A stretch of 64,000 nt of DNA, taken from NCBI RefSeq assembly GCF_018603905.1, contig NZ_JAHFZZ010000020.1, forward strand, positions 62,001 to 126,000, given 5' to 3'. The notes beneath the pieces were generated by a model. That model was not told the origin of the DNA. It saw only the letters and a list, made by a program, of their open reading frames with translations, and ran no database searches. Within the stretch, counting starts at the first letter, position 1. Each line of letters starts with the position of its first letter. The translations under genes were made by a program, and so were the position numbers. Source of the stretch: Nonomuraea sp. NEAU-A123. GTDB taxonomy: Bacteria; Actinomycetota; Actinomycetes; Streptosporangiales; Streptosporangiaceae. Shown in pieces: positions 42,293 through 51,470 of the stretch.

Positions 42293-42942
42293 TGATACGG
42301 GTGATGCTGGTCGACGACCAGCAGTTGCTGCGGGCCGGGTTCAGGATGGTGCTGGGCGCCCAGCCCGACATCGAGGTGGTGGCCGAGGCCGGCGACGGAG
42401 TGCGGGCGCTGGAGGTGCTGCGCGACGTCGAGGTGGACGTGGTGCTCATGGACGTGCGCATGCCGCGGATGGACGGCGTGGAGGCGACCCGGCACATCGA
42501 CGGCCCCAAGGTGCTGATCCTGACCACGTTCGACCTCGACGAGTACGCCTTCGCCGCGATCAAGGCGGGCGCCTCGGGCTTCCTGCTCAAGGACGTGCCG
42601 ACCGACGACCTGGTGAGCGCGATCAGGTCGGTGCACGCGGGCGACGCCGTCGTGGCGCCGAGCACGCTCAAGCGGATGCTCGGCAGGTTCGCCGCCCAGT
42701 TGCCGACGGACCAGCTCGCGGACGCGTCGGAACTGACGCCCCGCGAACGCGAGGTGCTGCTCATGGTGGCCCGCGGCCTGTCCAACCTGGAGATCGCCGC
42801 CCGGCTGGTCCTGGCGGAGGCGACGGTGAAGACGCACCTGGGCCGGGTGCTGGCCAAGCTGGGGCTGCGGGACCGCGCCCAGGTCGTGGTCTACGCGTAC
42901 GAGGCCGGGCTGGTGGTCCCGTCCCATCAGCCGAAAGGCTGA
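42292..42942 (+). CDS. LuxR/NarL family response regulator
   Basis: 216 residues. Receiver domain with 'VMLVDDQQLLRAGFRMVLGA' and phospho-acceptor Asp54 (VVLMDVRMPRMDG), then a LuxR HTH 'LTPREREVLLMVARGLSNLE' and 'RLVLAEATVKTHLGRVLAKL'. Cognate to the preceding kinase (overlapping genes). It is likely to control the downstream ABC transporter genes, 100 bp away. Confidence 0.95.
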   Translation: MIRVMLVDDQQLLRAGFRMVLGAQPDIEVVAEAGDGVRALEVLRDVEVDVVLMDVRMPRMDGVEATRHIDGPKVLILTTFDLDEYAFAAIKAGASGFLLKDVPTDDLVSAIRSVHAGDAVVAPSTLKRMLGRFAAQLPTDQLADASELTPREREVLLMVARGLSNLEIAARLVLAEATVKTHLGRVLAKLGLRDRAQVVVYAYEAGLVVPSHQPKG

Positions 42943-43047
42943 CCCGGGTCATCGCAGGGCCTACACGAAGTCCCTCCTCAGGACCCATATTTCGTGAACT
43001 TTCCGCTCCTAAGTTGGTCACGTTCCCGCAGCTGAGAAGGAGTGAAC

Positions 43048-43800
43048 GTGACCCTCACCGATACCCGGCGCCAGGCCCCTTCGGCGGTGGTGGCCAGAGC
43101 GCTGACCAAGGTGTACGGCCAGGGCGACGCGCAGGTGCACGCCCTCCGCGGCGTGGACGTGGCCTTCGCCACGGGCGCGTTCACCGCGATCATGGGCCCG
43201 TCCGGCTCCGGCAAGTCCACGCTGATGCACTGCCTGGCCGGCCTCGACACCGCCTCCTCCGGCACCGTGCACATCGGCGACGTGGAGCTGACCGGGCTCA
43301 ACGACAAGCAGCTCACCCTGCTGCGCCGCGAGCGGATCGGCTTCATCTTCCAGGCGTTCAACCTGCTGCCGACGCTGACCGCCGAGCAGAACATCCGCCT
43401 GCCCCTGGAGATCGCCGCCCGCCGGCCGGACCAGTTGCTCTTCGACCGCGTCATCGACACGGTCGGGCTGCGGGACCGGCTCGCCCACAAGCCGACCGAG
43501 CTCTCCGGCGGCCAGCAGCAGCGCGTCGCCGTGGCCAGGGCGCTGATCAGCAAGCCTCAGGTGATCTTCGCCGACGAGCCGACGGGCAACCTCGACTCGC
43601 GCAGCGGCGCCGAGGTGCTGTCGTTCCTGCGCACGTCCGTACGCGAGCTCGGCCAGACCATCGTCATGGTCACGCACGACCCGGTGGCCGCGGCGTACGC
43701 CGATCGCGTGGTGTTCCTGCGCGACGGCGAGCTGGTCAGCGAGATCAGCGCGCCCTCGCCGCAGTCCGTGCTCGACACGCTGATGAAGCTGGAGGCCTGA
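43048..43800 (+). CDS. ABC transporter ATP-binding protein (MacB/LolD type)
   Basis: 250 residues from GTG 43048 (AAGGAG five nt upstream); GTG 43042 is the alternative. Walker A 'GPSGSGKST', 'QAFNLLPTLTAEQN' after the Q-loop, signature 'LSGGQQQRVAVARALI' and Walker B 'VIFADEPTGNLD'. The LLPTLTAxxN motif marks MacB/LolD-type ATPases that drive FtsX-like permeases. The following permease starts 2 bp after the stop. Confidence 0.95.
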   Translation: MTLTDTRRQAPSAVVARALTKVYGQGDAQVHALRGVDVAFATGAFTAIMGPSGSGKSTLMHCLAGLDTASSGTVHIGDVELTGLNDKQLTLLRRERIGFIFQAFNLLPTLTAEQNIRLPLEIAARRPDQLLFDRVIDTVGLRDRLAHKPTELSGGQQQRVAVARALISKPQVIFADEPTGNLDSRSGAEVLSFLRTSVRELGQTIVMVTHDPVAAAYADRVVFLRDGELVSEISAPSPQSVLDTLMKLEA

Positions 43801-43801
43801 G

Positions 43802-46291
43802 TTGCTGAAGACGACTCTGGCCGGGCTGCGCGCGCACAAGCTGCGGCTGCTGCTCACCTCGCTGGCGATCACGCTGGGCGTCGGCTTCATCGCCGGTACG
43901 TTCGTGCTGACCGACACCGTCAAGGCCGGCCTCTCGCAGCAGGCCACGGCCGAGGCGGACAAGGTCGGCCTGGCCGTACTGCCCAAGGACAGTGACGCGC
44001 GCCTGCCGGAACGCACGCTCGAACAGGTGCGCGGCCTCTCCGGCGTGCTGGAGGCGCAGGGACTGATCCGCGGCAGCGCGCCGCTGCTGGGCAAGGACGG
44101 CAAGACCGTCGGCAACGCGGCGACCACCGCCGTCTCCATCGTGTCCGGCCGGCTCGGCCGCGCCACCATACTCAGCGGCACCGGCCCCGGGTCCGACGAC
44201 CAGGCGGCGGTGCTCGACAAGAACACCGCCGCAGCCCAAGGACTCAAGCCCGGCGACACGATCACCGTGCTCGACCCCAGGCACCGCGAGCAGCGGTTCA
44301 GGCTGGTCGGCATCATGGACACCGGCCTGGACCAGGAGCTGGCCTACACCGGCGCGATCGGCTTCACCCCGGCCACGGCTCAGCGCATGACCGGCGCCAA
44401 GGGCTTCGCCGAGATCGACATCGCCGGCGACGCCGCCGGGCTCAGGCAGGCGGTCGCCGCTGCCGCCGGAGCGGGAGCGGTGGTCAAGACGGGCGCGGAG
44501 CTCGCCGAGAGCCTGGCGGCCGCGTCCAACATCGAGATGGAGTCGCTGACCACCGGGCTGCTGCTGTTCGGCCTGGTGGCCATGCTGGTGGCCGCGCTGG
44601 TCATCTACAACACCTTCAACATCCTCGTCGCCCAGCGGGCCAGGGAGATGGCGCTGCTGCGCTGCATCGGCGCCACCCGCGGGCAGGTGTTCGGCTCGAT
44701 CATGCTGGAGTCCGCGGCCGTCGGCCTGCTGTCGTCCGCGCTCGGCCTGCTCGCCGGCTACGGCCTGGGCGCGGTCACGCTGGCGGTGCTCGGCGCGCTC
44801 GACGCCCCGCTGCCCACGAACGCGGCCATCGCGCTGTCGCCGGCCACGATGCTCAGCGGCCTGGCCCTCGGCCTGCTGGTCACCGTGGGCGCGGCACTGC
44901 TGCCCGCGCGGGCCGCCACCCGGGTCGCACCGATCGCGGCGCTGCGTACGCAGGTGGAGGAGCAGACGTTCCGCACGGGCGTCATACGCGTGGTCCTCGC
45001 CGCGCTCTTCCTCGTCGCCGGGCTCGGTACGGCCGGCTTCGGGGCGCTGGCGCTGGACCCGGGCGGGATGGTACCGCTCTTCGTCGTCATGGGCGGCGGC
45101 GCGCTGACCTTCCTCGCCGTGCTGATCCTCGGACCGGTGCTGGTCAAGCCGCTGAGCGCGCTGGTCGGATGGATCCCGGCCAAGCTGTTCGGCGTGCCGG
45201 GACGGCTGGCCGTGGACAACTCCGGCCGCAACCCGCGCCGGGCCGCCACCACGACCGTGGCGCTGACCATCGGCGTGACGCTCATGACGCTGATCTCGGT
45301 GGTCACCGCCTCGACGCGGGAGACGATGACGGCCAAGCTCGACAGCCAGTTCCCCATCGACTACCTGCTGGCCACCCAGGAGCGCGACGCCGCCGTCCCC
45401 CGCTCGGTGGCCGACGAGCTGCGGCGCAGCCCCGAACTGGCCTCGGTGGTACAGATCCGCGAGGCCAAGGCCAAGGTCTCCGGCGATCCGGTCAAGGTCG
45501 GCACCTTCAACGGCCCCATCAAGCCGGAGGTCAAGTCCGGCTCGCTGGCCCGGCTGGAGTCCGGGCAGGTCGCGGTGGCCGACCAGGCGGCCGAGCAGTT
45601 CGGGCTGCGGCTCGGCGACCCGGTCGCGGTGCGGACCGCCAAGGCCGGGACCGTCACGTTGCGGGTGGTCGCCGTCCTCGGCGGCGATTCGTCGGCCCTG
45701 CCGACGCTCACCGTGGCCGAACAGGCCTTCGACGCGTACTTCGGCCAGGTGCCCGACTCGCGGGTGATGGTGAACATCAAGGATGGCGTCCCCGCCGCCC
45801 AGGCCCGCAGAGTGGTGGACGCCGCGACGGCGGCCTACCCGATGGTCCAGGTGACGAGCGCGACGGAGGTGCGCGGGCAGTTCGACGACACGCTGGACAT
45901 GATGCTGATGATCATCACCGGGTTGCTGGGCCTGGCGATCCTGATCTCGCTGCTCGGCATCGCCAACACGTTGTCGCTGTCGGTGCACGAGCGGACCAGG
46001 GAGTCGGCGCTGCTGCGGGCGCTCGGGCTGACCAGGCCGCAGCTACGGCGGATGCTCTCGGTGGAGGCGCTGGTGCTCGGGCTGATCGGGGCGCTGGTCG
46101 GGGTGGTGCTCGGTGGCGTGTTCGGGTGGGCGGCTATGCGGGCGATGATCGCGGGCGCCGGGTTCGTGGTGCCTGGTGGGCAGATCGCGCTGTTCGTGGT
46201 GCTGTCGGGGCTGGCCGGGGTGCTGGCGGCCGTACTGCCGGCGCGGCGGGCGGCTCGGGCGTCGATCGTGGGGTCGCTGGCAACGGGATAA
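43802..46291 (+). CDS. FtsX-like ABC transporter permease
   Basis: 829 residues, TTG start just behind the ATPase stop. First membrane segment 'LLLTSLAITLGVGFIAGTFV', two FtsX domains with paired helices ('LLLFGLVAMLVAALVIYNTF', 'MMLMIITGLLGLAILISLLG') and extracellular domains between, the MacB-like arrangement duplicated as in lantibiotic-resistance/export permeases. Works with the upstream ATPase in export or sensing of antimicrobial compounds under the adjacent two-component system. Confidence 0.93.
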   Translation: MLKTTLAGLRAHKLRLLLTSLAITLGVGFIAGTFVLTDTVKAGLSQQATAEADKVGLAVLPKDSDARLPERTLEQVRGLSGVLEAQGLIRGSAPLLGKDGKTVGNAATTAVSIVSGRLGRATILSGTGPGSDDQAAVLDKNTAAAQGLKPGDTITVLDPRHREQRFRLVGIMDTGLDQELAYTGAIGFTPATAQRMTGAKGFAEIDIAGDAAGLRQAVAAAAGAGAVVKTGAELAESLAAASNIEMESLTTGLLLFGLVAMLVAALVIYNTFNILVAQRAREMALLRCIGATRGQVFGSIMLESAAVGLLSSALGLLAGYGLGAVTLAVLGALDAPLPTNAAIALSPATMLSGLALGLLVTVGAALLPARAATRVAPIAALRTQVEEQTFRTGVIRVVLAALFLVAGLGTAGFGALALDPGGMVPLFVVMGGGALTFLAVLILGPVLVKPLSALVGWIPAKLFGVPGRLAVDNSGRNPRRAATTTVALTIGVTLMTLISVVTASTRETMTAKLDSQFPIDYLLATQERDAAVPRSVADELRRSPELASVVQIREAKAKVSGDPVKVGTFNGPIKPEVKSGSLARLESGQVAVADQAAEQFGLRLGDPVAVRTAKAGTVTLRVVAVLGGDSSALPTLTVAEQAFDAYFGQVPDSRVMVNIKDGVPAAQARRVVDAATAAYPMVQVTSATEVRGQFDDTLDMMLMIITGLLGLAILISLLGIANTLSLSVHERTRESALLRALGLTRPQLRRMLSVEALVLGLIGALVGVVLGGVFGWAAMRAMIAGAGFVVPGGQIALFVVLSGLAGVLAAVLPARRAARASIVGSLATG

Positions 46292-46662
46292 AGTGCGACA
46301 AATCACGATAAAGACCCCCAATTTCGGATAGAGGACACCTGGGGCGGCGAGCCTCACCCCTCGCGGCCCCACCGATTGGCGGCTCCACCCGCACGGCATC
46401 CGGGCGCACAGCGGCCTGGCTTACAACGGTCGAGCGTGTGTCGGCCCGACGTACGTCGCTCGGTCGGTCGGGCGTGCGTCGGAACGGCGTACAACGATCG
46501 GGCGTGCGTCGGCCCGGCGTACAACGATCGGGCGTGCGTCGGCCCGGCGTACAACGATCGGGTCGGTCGGGCGTACGCGCACGACGGCCGTGCGCAGGGC
46601 GAGCCGCAGACGGCTGCCGGGCGTCCCGGGGGCGACGCCCGGCGGCCAGACCCCCCAGCAGG
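46292..46662. other. Gene-free stretch with a 30-bp tandem array
   Basis: Between the permease stop and the immunity-like gene stop lie 371 bp without a credible gene. The core is a tandem array (see 46417-46580). Near the start is a repeated GATAAAG (46287 and 46310 region). All six frames are unusually open across the array, but no start with a ribosome site is visible. Confidence 0.6.
46417..46580 (+). repeat. 30-bp tandem repeat array
   Basis: Two complete identical 30-bp units start at 46489 and 46519 (each beginning GTACAACGATCGGGCGTGCG). A third, partial unit begins at 46549. Degenerate units precede them at about 46417 and 46449. No spacers occur, so it is not CRISPR. Each unit holds CGATCG and a GGGCG/CGGCCC pair. 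Confidence 0.8.
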
Positions 46663-46932
46663 TCAGCGGGGGGTGCGGCCGGGCCACAGCTCGGCGACCG
46701 TCTCCGGGTCGAGGAGCGGACGAGTGAACACCTCTCCGGACGCCTTGTCGATCACAATGCAGCCCCCGCCGACCGTGTCGGGCAGAGTAGCCGGGTCACC
46801 GGGATCCAACTCCCGCACCCAAGCGACATATCCCTCATTGAAGCCATGAATCCCCACCGAGAGGGAGTCATCCGCCCGCCGTACCCCGTTGAAGTACTCC
46901 TCAGCCACCGCCCTGGCCTGATCCAGATTCAT
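46663..46932 (-). CDS. YrhB-like immunity protein (Imm35-type)
   Basis: 89 residues: 'LDQARAVAEEYFNGVRRADD' and 'GGCIVIDKASGEVFTRPLLD' fit the YrhB/immunity-protein-35 fold of small alpha/beta proteins encoded next to toxins. Its ATG overlaps the stop of the putative papain-fold toxin (ATGA), so the two are made together, as in toxin/immunity pairs. Family call from pattern only. Confidence 0.65.
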   Translation of the reverse strand: MNLDQARAVAEEYFNGVRRADDSLSVGIHGFNEGYVAWVRELDPGDPATLPDTVGGGCIVIDKASGEVFTRPLLDPETVAELWPGRTPR

Positions 46933-48908
46933 CCTGGCTGCCCCTGCCTGTCGACGATCACACAGAACACCCCGGTCACCGTCGTATAAGGCGGTTCGAC
47001 GGCCATATGCCCCCGCTGGGCGTCGATCCAGATCACCTCGCCCCCCGAGTTGACCGCGTTCCACGCATGGGACCCGCCACCCGGCCAGCGCACCACGATC
47101 ACGGCCCCCGCGCCATGCCCCGCCTCGACCAGCCGCCGCGCCACCATCGGATAGGCGTGCCGCCCCTGCCCCAAGTACTGGAACCGCTGCCCCACCCACC
47201 GCTCGATCCGCGCCGTACCCCCCACCTCACCGGTAACCAGCGGCCTGCCGATCCTGTCGTAGTCCGGCCACCTCGGCGCCGCAGCAGCAGGCTCACCATG
47301 CCAGGTGGACAACACGGCCAGCGCACAGTCGGCGGCATTGGACGCCCGGAACGGATCATCGGCCGGCCCGCCACCGTTGATCAACCTCACCCAGGTGCCA
47401 CGCGGATCCGGAAACCGCGTACCGAGCGGAATCGCCATCGCCAGGTCATGCTCCACCTGCGAGTCGGGCTTCGCCAGCCCCCCAGGCACACCGTACGGCC
47501 GATAACCAACCAACCTCGGCGGCCGCTGCGCCCGCTCGAACCAATCCCCCTCAGCACCCCCCTGCCGCCCATCCGCCCCAACCCCGACTCCACGCCACCC
47601 AGCCGCCGTAGTGCCCGCTCCATGCCACTCAGCCGCCGTAGTGCCGACTCCATGCCACTCAGCCGCCGTTGTACCGGCTCCGTGTCGGCTAGCCGCTGTG
47701 GTACCGGCTCCATGCCTGTTAGCCCCCGTTGTACCGGCTCCATGCCGACTAGCCGCCGTCGTACCCGCTCCATGTCCCCTGGTCGCTCTCATCGCGGCGC
47801 CTTGCCGTCTAGCCTCCCCCACCGCGGTTTCCTGCGGTCCAATCGCCGCCGAGCCCGAAGAGACGCTGTCCGGCGAGAGCCCAAGAATGGCCGCCGCCGA
47901 CGCCCCAAACGCCCCCGCCCCACCCAACGCACCGGCACCACCAGTCGCGCCACCGGCCGCGCCCTCGCCACCGGCCTCTGCGCCACCTACCGCCGTCCTG
48001 TGGGCAGCCCCGGCGCCATCCAACACACCGGCACCACCGGTCGTGCCCTCGCCACCGGCCGCACCGCCGCCACCGCCAGCCCCCGCGCCACCTACCGCTG
48101 ACCCGCTAGTCCCCGAGCCACTCGGAAATCCAGAGCCACCCAGCGTGCCGGCCGCAGCCCCCGAGCCGCCTGCCGAGCCACTCCCGGGAGCCGTACCTTC
48201 GGCGACCGCCGAGCCACTCCCGGAGATCGAGCCCCGCTCGGAAGCCAACCCACCGGTGAGCGCCGAGCCACTCCTGGGAGCCAAGCCGCTCGCACCCGCA
48301 GGCCCGTTGGTCGGCACCGACTCGCCCACTTGCGCCATGCCACCCGGCACACCACTCGACGCCGCACGCCGGGAGGCCACAGGCGCCTCGTGGCGTCCGC
48401 CCGACGGAGCGCCCGACTGCGCGGACATGCCCCCGACCGACGGCGTGGACAGCTGACCGCCAGACGACGTAGCAGACGAAGCACCCGACGAGGCAGCCCA
48501 CGGCGCAACCGACTGCCCCACTGACGGAGCAGACCCCACCGACGGCGTGGACGGCTGAGCGGCTGGGGGCGCGGAACCCCATGCGGCCGTCTGTCCTCGC
48601 GAGGCCGGCTCACCTGGTGGGCCAGGCCATCGCGCAGTCGACCGGTCGACCGACGGGTCTGTCGGTGCGGTCGGTGACGCAGCCGGGTGGGTGGTCCACG
48701 GCATCGCCGAGTGTTCGGGGGGTGGGGTGTCCGGTGGGGTGGTGGGCGAGGGGTGGGTGGGAGGGGGTGGGGTCGAGGACGGGGAGGCGGGCACGTCCGA
48801 GTCGGCGGCGCGCTCGTAGTCGCGCCACCTCATCCCGTCACCGACCACGGGGTCGTAGTGCCCCTCGGGAAGGACCCACCGCACGCTGGACTTGCGGTCG
48901 CGGAACAC
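46929..48908 (-). CDS. Putative toxin: low-complexity repeat region plus papain-fold deamidase-like C-terminal domain
   Basis: 659 residues from GTG 48908, chosen for the AGGAGG 7 nt upstream; the open frame continues to 49013 without a ribosome site. An N-terminal region 'SSVRWVLPEGHYDPVVGDG' is followed by about 320 residues rich in Ser, Pro, Gly and Ala. A decapeptide repeat (about 374-440, RHGAGTTAAS-like) comes next. The C-terminal ~190 residues contain Cys528 ('NAADCALAVLSTWHG'), His614 ('GGSHAWNAV') and Asp629 ('WIDAQRG'), the triad order of Tox-PL/papain-like glutamine deamidases. No signal peptide or secretion domain is obvious. Confidence 0.65.
   Translation of the reverse strand: MFRDRKSSVRWVLPEGHYDPVVGDGMRWRDYERAADSDVPASPSSTPPPPTHPSPTTPPDTPPPEHSAMPWTTHPAASPTAPTDPSVDRSTARWPGPPGEPASRGQTAAWGSAPPAAQPSTPSVGSAPSVGQSVAPWAASSGASSATSSGGQLSTPSVGGMSAQSGAPSGGRHEAPVASRRAASSGVPGGMAQVGESVPTNGPAGASGLAPRSGSALTGGLASERGSISGSGSAVAEGTAPGSGSAGGSGAAAGTLGGSGFPSGSGTSGSAVGGAGAGGGGGAAGGEGTTGGAGVLDGAGAAHRTAVGGAEAGGEGAAGGATGGAGALGGAGAFGASAAAILGLSPDSVSSGSAAIGPQETAVGEARRQGAAMRATRGHGAGTTAASRHGAGTTGANRHGAGTTAASRHGAGTTAAEWHGVGTTAAEWHGAGTTAAGWRGVGVGADGRQGGAEGDWFERAQRPPRLVGYRPYGVPGGLAKPDSQVEHDLAMAIPLGTRFPDPRGTWVRLINGGGPADDPFRASNAADCALAVLSTWHGEPAAAAPRWPDYDRIGRPLVTGEVGGTARIERWVGQRFQYLGQGRHAYPMVARRLVEAGHGAGAVIVVRWPGGGSHAWNAVNSGGEVIWIDAQRGHMAVEPPYTTVTGVFCVIVDRQGQPG
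47590..47785 (-). repeat. In-frame 30-bp repeat encoding decapeptides in the putative toxin
   Basis: Six to seven 30-bp units. Reading the protein they give RHGAGTTAAS, RHGAGTTGAN, RHGAGTTAAS, RHGAGTTAAE, WHGVGTTAAE and WHGAGTTAAG. Units differ at a few codons, so they are diverging in frame. The period equals that of the intergenic array at 46.4 kb but the sequence differs. Confidence 0.85.
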
Positions 48909-49034
48909 GTCCTGCCTCCTGTCATGGCTCGACGACCGATCGTAGAGCGACCGCCATCCCGAGGAGGGGAAGTCAGCAAGTTTCGCGGCCACGGCTACCC
49001 GCCGTACCTGCACAAACAGGGAGAAGGGCCGCGC

Positions 49035-50828
49035 TCAGGCGACCTTCACCTGGATGGAGTGCCAGCCGCTCGCGCCGTCGGGCGCCGGCGGCGCCTGCTG
49101 TTCGGTCTGCGTGTGGCCGGCCGCGTCCGTGGCCCGGACCTCGATCGTGTGCTGGCCGGGGGTGGCGTCCCACTCCAGCGACCACTGCCGCCAGGTGTCG
49201 GGCCCCGGCACCTGGGCCAGTTTCGCCTGTCGCCACTCGCCCCTGTCGACGCGTACCTCTACCGCGTCGATCCCGGTGTGCTGCGCCCAGGCCACCCCCG
49301 CGATCGCGGTACGGCCCGCCGTCAGCGACGCTCCAGCCTTGGGTACGTCGATGCGCGACTCCGTCTTGATGGGCCCCTTGGCGGACCAGCCACGTGGCGT
49401 CCAGTACGCCTCGTCCTGGTCGAACCGCGTCACCTTGAGGTCCACCACCCACTTGGTCGCCGAGACGTACCCGTAGAGGCCGGGCACCACCTGGCGTACC
49501 GGGAAGCCGTGTTCGACGGGCAGGACCTGGCCGTTCATCGCGATGGCGAACAGCGCGTCGCGCCCGTCCATCACCACGTCGACCGGGGTACCGGCGGTGA
49601 AGCCGTCGTCGGAGGTGGACAGCAGCATGTCGGCGCCCGGCTGGAGGCCGGCCTCGCGCAGCAGGTCGGCCATTCGGGCGCCCAGCCAGCGGGCGTTGCC
49701 GATGTACTCGCCGCCGACCTCGTTGGACACGCAGGTCAGCGTGACGTACTCCTCGGTGAGGGGACGCTTCAGCAGGTCGGCGTACGTGAGCTCGATCGAC
49801 CGGTCCACCATTCCGTGGATGCGCAGCGTCCACTGCTGGGGATCGACGCGGGGCACGATGAGTGCGGTGTCGACTCTGTAGAAGTCCTGATTTTTTGTGA
49901 CGAATGGCGAGAGACCTTTTATGCCGAAATCCACCCCTTGGGGCAGTGGCTTGACCGGAACCGTGGGTTTCGGCAGTGCGATCGCCACTCGGGCGGAGTC
50001 CGCTTCCTGACTCCCGGCGAGCCCCCGCCCGACCAGGGTGGCGACCCCAGCGGCCACCACACCGCCCGCGACGCCACCGAGCAGCCGCCGCCGGTCGAAC
50101 GTGTACAGCTCCGCACCAGCCCTCATCACGGCAGGCCGCTCAGCCTCAAAAGCTTCAGAAGCCTTAGGAGCCTCAGAAGAAGGACCCTCGCCGGATGGGA
50201 GGCCGCCAGACGCACCGGTCGCGGCCGCAGTCGCGGGTGCGGGTGTGGGTGACGCGGACACCGACGTCCCCGCAGCAGTCGGACCCGAAGCGGCCGGGTC
50301 CCAAGCCGACGCATCCGAAGACGCATCCAAAGACGCGTCCGAAGCTGACGGGTCATAGGAGGCAGCCCCCGCATCCCCGTACGACTCCCCGACGGCCCGC
50401 GCCAGCAACCACGTGAGCGCCCACGCCCCGACCCCAACCCCAACCAGGGTCGGCACCACGTCGAGCGCCCCCGCCCCCGGCCGGGTCACCACCGCCGCGA
50501 TCCCCACGACACCGAACACACCCAGCCCCACCAGCCCATACCGGAGCCGACGAAGCGCCAGCACCCCGATGGCCGCGGCCACCAACGCGAGCACCACCAG
50601 CACACCCGCGATGAGCACGGTCTTGTCGTTCGAGCCGAAGGTGCTGATGGCGAACTCTTTAAGCCATGCGGGTGTGTTGTCCACGACCACGTTGCCCACG
50701 GCCACCACGGGGAAGGCCGCCGGATTCAGCAGCCCGGCGACGAGTTGCGCGACGCCGAGCGCCACGGCCCCGGCCACCAATCCCGCCAGCGCCCCGGCCC
50801 AGGCGGGCACCACATTGTTCCTCTGCAC
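49035..50828 (-). CDS. Molybdopterin-dependent oxidoreductase (sulfite oxidase/YedY family)
   Basis: 597 residues. Residues 1-150 hold four membrane helices ('VLIAGVLVVLALVAAAIGVL'). A Ser/Ala/Pro-rich linker follows, then 'FDRRRLLGGVAGGVVAAGV', resembling a twin-arginine-type segment internal to the chain. The oxidoreductase core has the molybdenum-ligand Cys in 'EEYVTLTCVSNEVGGEYIGN' and 'GFPVRQVVPGLYGYVSATKW'; the C-terminal Mo-co dimerisation domain ends 'HSIQVKVA'. Substrate unknown; possibly sulfite or an oxidised methionine/sulfoxide. It is a membrane-anchored extracytoplasmic enzyme. Confidence 0.9.
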   Translation of the reverse strand: MQRNNVVPAWAGALAGLVAGAVALGVAQLVAGLLNPAAFPVVAVGNVVVDNTPAWLKEFAISTFGSNDKTVLIAGVLVVLALVAAAIGVLALRRLRYGLVGLGVFGVVGIAAVVTRPGAGALDVVPTLVGVGVGAWALTWLLARAVGESYGDAGAASYDPSASDASLDASSDASAWDPAASGPTAAGTSVSASPTPAPATAAATGASGGLPSGEGPSSEAPKASEAFEAERPAVMRAGAELYTFDRRRLLGGVAGGVVAAGVATLVGRGLAGSQEADSARVAIALPKPTVPVKPLPQGVDFGIKGLSPFVTKNQDFYRVDTALIVPRVDPQQWTLRIHGMVDRSIELTYADLLKRPLTEEYVTLTCVSNEVGGEYIGNARWLGARMADLLREAGLQPGADMLLSTSDDGFTAGTPVDVVMDGRDALFAIAMNGQVLPVEHGFPVRQVVPGLYGYVSATKWVVDLKVTRFDQDEAYWTPRGWSAKGPIKTESRIDVPKAGASLTAGRTAIAGVAWAQHTGIDAVEVRVDRGEWRQAKLAQVPGPDTWRQWSLEWDATPGQHTIEVRATDAAGHTQTEQQAPPAPDGASGWHSIQVKVA

Positions 50829-50879
50829 GGTTCTGACGCTACGCCCCTGGCGGCAGGTGGTTCTTACGCGATGGTTACG

Positions 50880-51470
50880 TCAGCGGGTGATGAGGTCGCG
50901 GACGATCGGGGCGAGGGCGCGGAAGGCGCGGCCCCGGTGGCTGATGGCGTCCTTCTCGTCGGCGGAGAGCTCGGCCGCGGTGCGCGTCTCGCCCTCGGGC
51001 ACCAGGATGGGGTCGTACCCGAACCCGTTGGTGCCGCGGGGTGTCGTGACGAGGTGGCCCGCCAGCGCGCCCTCGACCACGCGCGACTCCCCCGACGGCA
51101 GCGCCAGCGCGGCCGCGCACGCGAAGTGGGCGGTCAGCTTGTCGGCGGGCACGTCGGAGATCTGCGCCAGCAGCAGGGCGAGGTTGGCCTTGTCGTCGCC
51201 GTGCCGCCCGGACCAGCGGGCCGAGAACACCCCGGGCATGCCGTTGAGCACGTCGACGCAGAGGCCCGAGTCGTCGGCGACCGCGGGCAGGCCCGAGCCC
51301 TGGGCCACGGCGTGCGCCTTGAGCAGGGCGTTCTCCTCGAACGTGACGCCGGTCTCGGCCACCTCGCCGATCGAGGGGAACTCTTCGAGCCCCACGATGT
51401 CGAAGTCCGACAGGATCCGGCGCAGCTCGGCGATCTTGCCCGCGTTGCGGGTGGCCAGGACGATCCTCAT
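50880..51470 (-). CDS. rdgB: RdgB/HAM1 family XTP/dITP diphosphatase
   Basis: 196 residues. 'RIVLATRNAGKIAELRRILS' is the N-terminal substrate site (TRNxxK), 'PAVADDSGLCVDVLNGMPGV' and 'GTNGFGYDPILVPEGE' follow. It removes non-canonical purine nucleotides (ITP, XTP, dITP). ATG 51470 overlaps the rph stop. Confidence 0.96.
   Translation of the reverse strand: MRIVLATRNAGKIAELRRILSDFDIVGLEEFPSIGEVAETGVTFEENALLKAHAVAQGSGLPAVADDSGLCVDVLNGMPGVFSARWSGRHGDDKANLALLLAQISDVPADKLTAHFACAAALALPSGESRVVEGALAGHLVTTPRGTNGFGYDPILVPEGETRTAAELSADEKDAISHRGRAFRALAPIVRDLITR

Noticed and set aside
42964..42995. Hairpin-like CACGAA/TTCGTG between the response regulator and ABC genes
   Set aside because: Only a 6-bp outer and 4-bp inner stem with bulges; could be chance, so not listed as a terminator.
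43745..45988. 747-codon minus-strand frame antisense to the FtsX permease
   Set aside because: Arg/Gln/Gly/His-rich composition typical of antisense shadows in GC-rich DNA; the + strand permease is clearly real.
46489..46580. Possible CRISPR array
   Set aside because: The units are directly tandem with no spacers, and no cas genes are nearby.
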